NCBI GenBank assembly: GCA_947165615.1
Contig: CAMVBD010000093.1
Location: 1 to 6,287 of the forward strand
DNA from: an uncultured Clostridia bacterium
GTDB taxonomy: Bacteria > Bacillota > Clostridia > Oscillospirales > Acutalibacteraceae
Reading direction: 5' to 3'
DNA: 6,287 bases
The translations under genes were made by a program, and so were the position numbers. Shown here in pieces: positions 1 through 5,253 of the stretch (position 1 is the stretch's first letter; each line of letters opens with the position of its first letter). The notes under the pieces were generated by a model. The model was not told the DNA's origin. It did no database searches and worked only from the letters and a program-made list of their open reading frames with translations.

Positions 1-8
1 GTACTGAA

Positions 9-29
9 TCGACGTCCGGTGGACGTCGA
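9..29. repeat. Short perfect inverted repeat
   Basis: TCGACGTCC (9-17) and GGACGTCGA (21-29) are exact reverse complements around a GGT spacer, giving a 9-bp stem with a 3-nt loop. No T-tract follows, so it is not a classical terminator. It lies just outside the larger nested inverted repeat and may be part of the same intergenic element or an operator. The stem is read directly; a role is not known. Confidence 0.55.
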
Positions 30-32
30 GAG

Positions 33-158
33 CCGCGCCTGACCGAGCGCCGCAGTGCGAGAATCGAGTCCCTTCAAGCGCGCCAAAGAAAAAGGACGCT
101 GAAAGGCGTCTTTTTTCTTTTACTATTAAAAATCTGAAGGGACTCGAGGACGGCGCGG
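33..158. repeat. Nested long-range inverted repeat enclosing a terminator
   Basis: Two arm pairs enclose the central hairpin. CCGCGCC (33-39) matches GGCGCGG (152-158), and TCGAGTCCCTTCA (64-76) is a perfect 13-bp reverse complement of TGAAGGGACTCGA (135-147). The hairpin at 85-120 lies inside the inner arms. The layout suggests a composite palindromic intergenic element, possibly a dispersed repeat, located 3' of the GH31 gene. The arms are seen directly; that it is repeated elsewhere in the genome is inference. Confidence 0.6.
85..120. terminator. Bidirectional intrinsic terminator
   Basis: Bases 85-99 and 106-120 pair over 15 positions with a single G-T wobble, around the 6-nt loop TGAAAG. 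The stem has a GC-rich tip (GACGC/GCGTC) and an A-tract/T-tract base, so each strand ends in a U-rich run (TTTTTTCTTT on plus, CTTTTTCTTT on minus). On the minus strand it lies 52 bases after the GH31 stop codon and should end that transcript. On the plus strand it could terminate a gene lying left of the window. Confidence 0.85.
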
Positions 159-171
159 TAAGGCTACTTTT

Positions 172-2127
172 CTATTCGTAAAAAGCGTGGATGACGTCAG
201 CTCCTTCCTTTACAAAAACAATGAATTCGTCGATCTCCACATGGACATTCTGCCAACCGGATGCGAAGGTCTCCCCGGATTTTGTCAGGGTCCAGCGACC
301 GTCCGGCAGGTACACGGCTTTTTCTGTCTGTCCTCTTTGTACGATGGGGGCAAACAGGATATCGTCGCCGAACATATATTGCCCGTCAAGCGTCCAGCAA
401 GCCTCGTCCTTCGGGAAATCGAAAAACATTGGACGCATGACAGGCCAACCTTTTTCAGAGGCGACGCGCATATGTTTTTCGATGTACGGCCGCAGCCTTT
501 CCCGCAGGAGAACAAGATCCCTGAGGATCCTGTAATCTTCTTCACCGAAGCTCCAGATCTCGTTTGGGTCGCCGGTCCCTTCCTTGACGTTCAGTCTGCG
601 TTCTCCATGATGGATACGGCTGCCGTGCAGCCGCATGACGGGGGAAAAGACGCCGTACTGAAACCAGCGTACGATGAGTTCGCGGAATTCGTCGCTCCTT
701 GTATCCGCGCCGTAAAAGCCGCCGATATCGGTGTTCCACCATGGGATCCCACAAAGAGACATATTGAGCCCCGCCTTGACCTGATCCGCCAGGCTCTTGA
801 AGGTAGAGGGAATATCTCCGCTCCAGACGAGCGAGCCGTATTTCTGGCTGCCGAGGTACGCGCAGCGGGTCAGCGTTACGGGCGCGTCTTCGCCCATGGA
901 TACAAAACCGTCATATGCCAATTTGGCATAATAGTAGGGGTACATAAGTCCCATTGCATTCCCGGGGCCGATGTGAAAAAGCAGGTTGTCAAAATGCTCC
1001 GGGTGGATCTCCGGCTCCGCTTCGTCAAACCAAAGCGCGTCGACACCCTGATCGAGGTAGTTCTCTTTAAGCTTTCCAAATACGAATTCCCGGGTGTCTG
1101 GATTCGTGACGTCGATTTCCGCCTGCGGGCCGTAAAAGGAAAACACCCTGTCCGAGCCCCGTGTCGTGCGGATGAGCAGGTTATTGTCCCGCATATACCG
1201 GTAGTTTGCTGAATTCTCGTTGATCGTCGGCCAGACGGACACGACAAGCTTTGTGCCCATGGCGTGCAGTTCGTCCGTCATAGCCTTTACGTCCGGCCAG
1301 TACGACGGATCGAACCGATAGTCCCCCTGCTCCGTCCAATGGAAATAATCGCAGACGATGGCGGACAGCGGAATGTTTTCCCGGTGGTATCTTCTCGCGA
1401 TCTCGAGCAAATCTTCCTGCGTCTCATAGCGAAGTCTGCTCTGCCAAAATCCTGTCGCCCAATGCGGCATAACGGGCGCGTGTCCGGTCAGATCCGAAAG
1501 CGTCTCGCTGACTTCCTTTGGGGTACCTGCGATCACGACGTAGTCGATCTTTTTGGTCGCTTCAACACTCCAGCGCGTGCGGTTGTTCGATAATTCTACT
1601 TGTCCGACCGCGGGATTGTTCCACAGAAAGCCGTACCCGAGAGAGGAGTAAACAAAGGGGATCGTACATTTGGCGTTTACGTGCCTCAGATCGAAGGAGC
1701 AGCCCTTCAGGTCAAAGCAGCCGCTTGCTTCGTGACCGAGCCCATAAAACCGTTCGTTTGCCATGCCTTCAAACGTCACTCTTGCGGACCAGAGTCCGTC
1801 GCCTTTGGCAAGATAATTCCGAAAGCCGTCGTTGAAGGTCAGTTCCGGCTTTTCTTCCAGCAGAATTCTGCCGTTCTCAAAAAACGTGACTTTGCCGTTC
1901 GGCTCCAGCCGTACCAGCAGATGCCCGGTCCGAAGGGTAACGGCATGTTCTTCTTCCGTGATTTCACATGCGGTCTCCTGCGGCAGAAGCGTGAAGTTTT
2001 CGTCGGTTTCCCGACAGTTCGGAAACGCCTCGAAACGGATGGCGTTATCGTGGCAGGCGGAGAGCCGTACCAGCTCGCCGGCTCTTGAAAACAGGATCTT
2101 ATGATCGGAAACCTTAGTGTTGTGCAT
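172..2127 (-). CDS. Glycoside hydrolase family 31 alpha-glycosidase (alpha-xylosidase-like)
   Basis: This is a retaining GH31 enzyme of 651 aa, the usual family length, expected to release alpha-linked xylose or glucose from the non-reducing end of oligosaccharides or glycosides. An N-terminal beta-sandwich covers about residues 15-215, followed by a (beta/alpha)8 barrel at about 220-545 and C-terminal beta domains. Asp368 in WFDEAEPE is the likely nucleophile and Asp438 in WSGD the likely acid/base; DIGGF (467-471) and RLHG (499-502) are conserved active-site segments. The barrel entry (GFWQSR...DYFHW) resembles alpha-xylosidase-like Clostridia members rather than WNDMNEP alpha-glucosidases. 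No signal peptide is seen, so it is probably cytoplasmic. The start is the ATG at 2127 because AGGTGAG lies 6 nt upstream; a 24-residue extension from a TTG codon would run into the -35 box. It is transcribed divergently from the oxidoreductase/isomerase pair. The family is firm; the exact substrate cannot be read. Confidence 0.93.
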   Translation of the reverse strand: MHNTKVSDHKILFSRAGELVRLSACHDNAIRFEAFPNCRETDENFTLLPQETACEITEEEHAVTLRTGHLLVRLEPNGKVTFFENGRILLEEKPELTFNDGFRNYLAKGDGLWSARVTFEGMANERFYGLGHEASGCFDLKGCSFDLRHVNAKCTIPFVYSSLGYGFLWNNPAVGQVELSNNRTRWSVEATKKIDYVVIAGTPKEVSETLSDLTGHAPVMPHWATGFWQSRLRYETQEDLLEIARRYHRENIPLSAIVCDYFHWTEQGDYRFDPSYWPDVKAMTDELHAMGTKLVVSVWPTINENSANYRYMRDNNLLIRTTRGSDRVFSFYGPQAEIDVTNPDTREFVFGKLKENYLDQGVDALWFDEAEPEIHPEHFDNLLFHIGPGNAMGLMYPYYYAKLAYDGFVSMGEDAPVTLTRCAYLGSQKYGSLVWSGDIPSTFKSLADQVKAGLNMSLCGIPWWNTDIGGFYGADTRSDEFRELIVRWFQYGVFSPVMRLHGSRIHHGERRLNVKEGTGDPNEIWSFGEEDYRILRDLVLLRERLRPYIEKHMRVASEKGWPVMRPMFFDFPKDEACWTLDGQYMFGDDILFAPIVQRGQTEKAVYLPDGRWTLTKSGETFASGWQNVHVEIDEFIVFVKEGADVIHAFYE

Positions 2128-2133
2128 CGTAAT

Positions 2134-2140
2134 CTCACCT
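2134..2140 (-). promoter_or_regulatory. Ribosome binding site of the GH31 gene
   Basis: On the minus strand AGGTGAG, preceded by AA, lies 6 nt before the ATG at 2127. It decides the start, because the longer reading from the TTG at 2199 has no comparable site and begins in the predicted promoter. Confidence 0.75.
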
Positions 2141-2143
2141 TTC

Positions 2144-2164
2144 GGGCGCCGGAACAGGCGTCCC
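2144..2164 (-). promoter_or_regulatory. Hairpin at the 5' end of the GH31 leader
   Basis: GGGCGCC (2144-2150) pairs with GGCGTCCC (2157-2164), giving 7 bp with one bulged base around a 6-nt loop. Read on the minus strand it starts at about the predicted transcription start (roughly 2164) and ends 3 nt before the purine-rich run that carries the ribosome binding site. A stem at the very 5' end could stabilise the mRNA or influence translation. The pairing is seen; the function is inferred. Confidence 0.45.
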
Positions 2165-2170
2165 TTTGCT

Positions 2171-2199
2171 ATTGTATTTGCTTTTCCGTAAAATTGCAA
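2171..2199 (-). promoter_or_regulatory. Sigma-A-type promoter of the GH31 gene
   Basis: On the minus strand, TTGCAA (2194-2199, 4 of 6 to TTGACA) is followed after exactly 17 nt by TACAAT (2171-2176, 5 of 6 to TATAAT). Transcription should start near 2164, leaving a leader of roughly 37 nt. The spacing and hexamers are seen; use by the cell is inferred. Confidence 0.65.
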
Positions 2200-2208
2200 G
2201 CGTTTCGG
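2195..2208. promoter_or_regulatory. LacI/CcpA-like operator over the GH31 -35 box
   Basis: The sequence TGCAAGCGTTTCGG carries the core AANCGNTT typical of LacI-family operators. Against the catabolite-responsive element consensus TGWAANCGNTNWCA it matches 7 of 11 defined positions, so it is a weak cre. It overlaps the predicted -35 hexamer, where a bound repressor would block RNA polymerase. No LacI-family regulator gene is visible in the window. Confidence 0.35.
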
Positions 2209-2273
2209 TGAAGAAAGGGAGAGGTGTGATACGTAAGTTACAGAATTTACAATGAATTCACAGAAATCTCAAT

Positions 2274-2304
2274 TTGACAAAACAATTTTCATGGATAGTA
2301 AACT
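2274..2304 (+). promoter_or_regulatory. Promoter of the oxidoreductase gene
   Basis: A perfect -35 hexamer TTGACA lies at 2274-2279. The -10 is less clear: TAAACT (2299-2304, 19-nt spacing, 4 of 6) and TAGTAA (2296-2301, 16-nt spacing, 3 of 6) are the candidates. A weak -10 behind a perfect -35 is common where an activator or repressor sets expression. The leader would be about 40 nt to the ATG at 2351. Confidence 0.5.
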
Positions 2305-2309
2305 ATGCA
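2292..2309. promoter_or_regulatory. Operator-like palindrome over the oxidoreductase -10 region
   Basis: TGGATAGTAAACTATGCA pairs at 7 of the 8 positions flanking the AA centre; only the G/G pair at 2294/2307 fails. The inner ATAGT-AA-ACTAT is perfect. It covers the likely -10 region of the rightward promoter, the expected place for a repressor site. It lacks the CG centre of LacI-family operators, so another regulator family is more likely. Confidence 0.4.
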
Positions 2310-2337
2310 GAAATGCAACATCTGTACAAGATCTTTT

Positions 2338-2343
2338 AGGAGG
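2338..2343 (+). promoter_or_regulatory. Ribosome binding site of the oxidoreductase gene
   Basis: A perfect AGGAGG lies 7 nt before the ATG at 2351 and fixes that start. The in-frame ATG at 2252 lies upstream of the -35 box and has no such site. Confidence 0.85.
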
Positions 2344-2350
2344 CCGTTTT

Positions 2351-3586
2351 ATGAAAGCACCGGTTAAAATCGGCGTTCTGGGCGCGAAGCGCGGGCAGGA
2401 TATGATGCGGTTCTGCATGAGCTGCGGGGACGCTGTTCTGACTGCGATCTGTGATTTTTCACCGCGTTTAGAGGACATGAAAAAGGAGTATGAGGAAAAG
2501 GGCGTTGCGTTTTATAAAGAGTTTGATGAGTTTTTGGAGCAGGCGAATATGGACGCCGTTGTTCTGGCGAATTACGCAAACGATCACGTTCCGTTTGCCA
2601 TCAAATGCCTCAAAGCCGGAAAGCACGTTATCAGCGAAGTGCTTCCGATCGAAACGCTTAAGGAGGCCGTCGAGCTGATCGAGGCGGTCGAGAGCAGCGA
2701 TAAGATCTACGCCTACGCCGAAAACTATTGCTTTATGCCGGCGCCGCTGGAAATGAGACGGCTGTACCGCGAGGGCAAAATCGGAAGATTTGAGTACGGC
2801 GAAGGGGAGTATATGCACAACTGTGAGCCGGATTGGGCGCCGCTGACCCTTGCAAACCCCATGCACTGGCGCAATCGGATGTATTCGACTTATTACTGTA
2901 CCCATTCCATCGGACCGCTGCTTTCCATTACCGGCGAACGTCCCGTCTCTGTTTCCGGGTTTGAGGTGCCTTTCAACGACAGGATGCGCCGGATGGGCGC
3001 GCTTGCGGGCCCCATCGGCATGGAGATCATTACGCTGGAAAGCGGCGCGCTGCTGAAAAGCATACATGGCGTCGGCCCATCTGAAAACTCCATTTGGTAT
3101 AGCGTTTACGGAAGCGAGGGGCGACTTGAAAGCGCCAGAGAAGACGCAGAAAACGGCGCCGTCGATACGATTTACGTCAATCTGACGCAAAACAAAAAGA
3201 AGGATCTGACCTCCTATCAGCCCGCATACAGCGGCGAAGAGGCGGGAAAAAACTCCAATCACAACGGCGCCGACCATCTTGTGATGCAGCATTTTGTAAA
3301 AAAGATCCTCGGCGATGAGACTGCGATGGTGATTGACGTTTACCGCGCGCTCGACATGTTCCTGCCGGGCTTCTTTGCGTATCGTTCGATCCTTGAGGGC
3401 GGAAAGCCGATGGCGATCCCGGATTTCAGAGATCCGGCAGTCAGAGAACAATACCGTAACGACACGGCCTGTACCAATCCCCTGAAAGCAGGAAACATGC
3501 TTCTGCCTGTTTCTCCGGGCGGCGATCCGGAGATCCCGGATTCGGTTTACGCCATCCTGCGGGAAAAACTGGAGCACAAAGATTGA
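2351..3586 (+). CDS. Gfo/Idh/MocA-family oxidoreductase
   Basis: This 411-aa protein has the two-domain Gfo/Idh/MocA architecture and probably oxidises or reduces a sugar or glycoside hydroxyl with NAD(P) in the cytoplasm. An N-terminal Rossmann domain (about 1-125) opens with KIGVLGAKRG (6-15). A C-terminal alpha/beta substrate domain follows, with MHWRNRMYSTYYCTHS ending in His186-region residues: His185 stands where the family's DxxxH-type histidine lies. The EKP motif that normally carries the active-site lysine is replaced by SEVLP (95-99), so that lysine is absent. This SEVLP form resembles a recognisable Clostridia subgroup, so it is likely a true variant, not an error. The start is chosen on AGGAGG at 2338-2343. 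A sugar isomerase-like gene follows after 57 nt and a GH31 gene is divergent, which points to carbohydrate work. The family is firm and the substrate unknown. Confidence 0.92.
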   Translation: MKAPVKIGVLGAKRGQDMMRFCMSCGDAVLTAICDFSPRLEDMKKEYEEKGVAFYKEFDEFLEQANMDAVVLANYANDHVPFAIKCLKAGKHVISEVLPIETLKEAVELIEAVESSDKIYAYAENYCFMPAPLEMRRLYREGKIGRFEYGEGEYMHNCEPDWAPLTLANPMHWRNRMYSTYYCTHSIGPLLSITGERPVSVSGFEVPFNDRMRRMGALAGPIGMEIITLESGALLKSIHGVGPSENSIWYSVYGSEGRLESAREDAENGAVDTIYVNLTQNKKKDLTSYQPAYSGEEAGKNSNHNGADHLVMQHFVKKILGDETAMVIDVYRALDMFLPGFFAYRSILEGGKPMAIPDFRDPAVREQYRNDTACTNPLKAGNMLLPVSPGGDPEIPDSVYAILREKLEHKD

Positions 3587-3611
3587 CACCGTATAAAAAA
3601 TACGATATGAT
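3583..3611 (+). promoter_or_regulatory. Near-consensus promoter between oxidoreductase and isomerase genes
   Basis: TTGACA (3583-3588, perfect) and TATGAT (3606-3611, 5 of 6) are separated by exactly 17 nt. The TGA inside TTGACA is the stop codon of the upstream gene. The spacer holds an inverted repeat, CGTAT (3590-3594) and ATACG (3600-3604), around AAAAA, which may be an operator. Transcription would start near 3618, giving a leader of about 26 nt to the ATG at 3644. The downstream gene may therefore be expressed alone as well as by read-through. Confidence 0.65.
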
Positions 3612-3643
3612 AAAAGGGAACTCAGAAGAACGGAGGCATAACG

Positions 3644-4456
3644 ATGATTTTAGGTATGATCAACGACTATTCCGAAAAAGGCTTCAAAGAAGTCAGGCGC
3701 TTTGGTCTGGACGCCATTGAATTCTGTCTGAACTGGGACGTAGACTCCGACGAAGCGCTCTCCCGCAAAGAGGAGATCAAGGGATATTCCGAAAAGTATA
3801 ACGTCAAGGTCGGCTCCATCGGACGCTGGGGCATGAACCGGATCGACGAAAACGGCGCCCCGCTCTCCGAAGCGCTGCACCACGACAAAAACCTTATCGA
3901 CCTTGCGTCGTATCTCGGAAGTCCTGTCTATAATGTCGGCTGCAATTACGCTGAAAAATTCGGGTATTATGAAAACTGCGATTTCGCGATCCGGTATTTT
4001 CAGGAGCTGCTGGACTACGCAAAGGGCAAAAACGTAAAGCTCGCCGTCTATAACTGCGACTGGGCAAACTTTGTATATAATGAAAAAGCGTGGTCTTACA
4101 TCATCGGCTGTCTGCCTGAAATCGGCATCAAATTCGATTCCTCGCATTCCATCAACCGGAAGGAGGATTACCTTCGCGTACTCAGAGACTGGAAGGAGCA
4201 CGTCTATCACGTTCACATCAAGGGCAACCTGCAAATCGCGGGAGATACGTACGACGATTCTCCGGCAGGGCTCGACACGACGAAGTGGAGCGCCATTATG
4301 TCGCTGCTCTACATCGCGAACTACGACGGCATGCTTTCCATTGAACCGCATTCCCACAACTGGCGCGGCAAAAAGGGAGATTGGGGCGTCGCGTTTACGG
4401 TGAACTTCATGCGGCCGTTCGTGATGCCGGAGAATTACGAGTACGCCGAGGAATAA
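3644..4456 (+). CDS. Sugar phosphate isomerase/epimerase-like TIM-barrel protein
   Basis: This 270-aa protein belongs to the AP-endonuclease-2 / xylose-isomerase-like TIM-barrel superfamily, whose members isomerise, epimerise or cleave sugars and keto-sugars with a divalent metal. It spans the whole barrel, typical in length. Likely metal or active-site residues are Glu26 (AIEF), Asp165 and His168 (KFDSSHS), His189/His191 (YHVHIKG) and Glu234 (LSIEPHS). At the strand that usually ends in the first metal-ligand glutamate (an ENH-like motif) the sequence reads VYNCDW (135-140), with Tyr136 in the glutamate place. Ligands may differ, or it may be a variant subfamily. GGAGG (3632-3636) lies 7 nt before the ATG, so the start is secure. 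There is no signal peptide. It follows the Gfo/Idh gene, a pairing seen in sugar oxidation and in C-glycoside cleavage (DgpA/DgpC), so it may act on the oxidised product. Its reaction cannot be assigned from sequence. Confidence 0.88.
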   Translation: MILGMINDYSEKGFKEVRRFGLDAIEFCLNWDVDSDEALSRKEEIKGYSEKYNVKVGSIGRWGMNRIDENGAPLSEALHHDKNLIDLASYLGSPVYNVGCNYAEKFGYYENCDFAIRYFQELLDYAKGKNVKLAVYNCDWANFVYNEKAWSYIIGCLPEIGIKFDSSHSINRKEDYLRVLRDWKEHVYHVHIKGNLQIAGDTYDDSPAGLDTTKWSAIMSLLYIANYDGMLSIEPHSHNWRGKKGDWGVAFTVNFMRPFVMPENYEYAEE

Positions 4457-4469
4457 ATGATAAAAATGT

Positions 4470-4504
4470 GGGGCGACGGAAAAACCCGGTCGCCCCTCTT
4501 TTTT
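4470..4504. terminator. Intrinsic terminator between convergent genes
   Basis: GGGGCGAC (4470-4477) and GTCGCCCC (4489-4496) form a perfect 8-bp GC-rich stem with an 11-nt loop, followed on the plus strand by TCTTTTTT. It starts 13 bases after the isomerase-like gene's stop and should end that transcript. On the minus strand the same stem is followed by ACATTTTTATC, a weaker U-run, so it may also serve ylmH. Confidence 0.88.
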
Positions 4505-4508
4505 CTGT

Positions 4509-5252
4509 TCAGACGTATTTGTCGATCCGTATCACAAGTTTTCCTTTTTTTGACGATCCGAGCTGTTCCGAAAATCGGAATTTTCCGACGCCGCGTACGG
4601 AGATCCGGTCGCCGGGATCCAGCGTCTGCGCCCCGTTTTCGCAGACGGCGGAATTGAGAAAGATCTTCTTTTCCCGCAACAAATCGGCTACGGCGCTTCT
4701 GGAGCGGTTGACGACGGCGGCCGTCACACAGTCAAGCCGGAGAGACGCGACGGTCAGGCGCAATTCTCTGGTTTCGTAAAGCGTTCCGGCCGGGAGCTCC
4801 TCGCAGCGAGAAACGACGACTGCCGTATGGCGGATCTCTTGTACCTCCTCACAGATGTACGCCGCGATCTTCTCGAGACAGAAGAGATAAGCCTCCTTTT
4901 CCCGTACGACGATATCGCCGAGCAGGGAGCGTTCGATCCCGAGGCTCATCAGCGCTCCGAGATAATCCCGATGGGAGAGTGCTTCCGAGAATTTCGCGTT
5001 CTTCGGAGCAATCCGCAGACATACGATCGGGAAGTCCTCCGTGTAGCCGAGATCCTTCTCGTCCCCGAAGCGCGCTATGTTGCGTTCCGTTTCCGGCGTA
5101 CCGCCGAAAAATGCAACGTGTGTGAACGCGTTTTTGTTTCGCTGCAGTTCAGCCTGTTCCTCCGGCGTCAGAAAGTCCGAATACGTGTAACTGTACGTAT
5201 TCGCAGCCCGGTCGGACAGGTCGGTCAGGTGTTCGATCAGATAACGTTCCAT
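4509..5252 (-). CDS. ylmH: YlmH-type S4-domain RNA-binding protein
   Basis: This 247-aa protein matches the YlmH family in length and layout. An N-terminal RNA-binding region (about 1-160) contains the family-typical block SHRDYLGALMSLGIERSLLG (93-112). An S4 RNA-binding domain at about 172-230 follows, including NRSRSAVADLLREKKIFLN (182-200) and DPGDRISVRG (212-221). Bacillus YlmH binds RNA and the ribosome and has been linked to cell division and more recently to ribosome-associated quality control. The start is the ATG at 5252 with AAAGGA 5 nt upstream, inside the end of the ABC transporter gene; only one base separates that stop from this ATG, so the two are very likely co-transcribed and may be translationally coupled. 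The context is odd, as ylmH usually lies in the sepF-ylmG-divIVA cluster. The gene ends convergent with the isomerase-like gene. Confidence 0.85.
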   Translation of the reverse strand: MERYLIEHLTDLSDRAANTYSYTYSDFLTPEEQAELQRNKNAFTHVAFFGGTPETERNIARFGDEKDLGYTEDFPIVCLRIAPKNAKFSEALSHRDYLGALMSLGIERSLLGDIVVREKEAYLFCLEKIAAYICEEVQEIRHTAVVVSRCEELPAGTLYETRELRLTVASLRLDCVTAAVVNRSRSAVADLLREKKIFLNSAVCENGAQTLDPGDRISVRGVGKFRFSEQLGSSKKGKLVIRIDKYV

Positions 5253-5253
5253 A

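Noticed and set aside
3..134. A basic small open frame running through the terminator
   Set aside because: It reads through the palindromes into the T-tract and ends in a low-complexity tail, with no start or ribosome binding site in view. It could at most be the artefactual tail of a gene to the left.
64..147. tRNA-like segment (GGGACTCGA resembles a T-arm)
   Set aside because: No cloverleaf, anticodon arm or acceptor stem can be formed; the similarity comes from the inverted repeat arm.
187..1212. Long open frame antisense to GH31
   Set aside because: It mirrors the GH31 codons, has no ribosome binding site and shows no recognisable protein family.
2128..2199. A 24-residue N-terminal extension of GH31 from a TTG codon
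   Set aside because: The TTG lies in the predicted -35 box, the extension is poorly conserved in character, and the ATG at 2127 has a good ribosome binding site.
2252..2350. A 33-residue N-terminal extension of the oxidoreductase from the ATG at 2252
   Set aside because: It would start upstream of the TTGACA promoter box; AGGAGG and the Rossmann start KIGVLG support the ATG at 2351.
2468..3589. Long open frame antisense to the oxidoreductase
   Set aside because: It is a shadow of a well-supported gene; the translated sequence shows no domain, and the frame exists because of codon bias.
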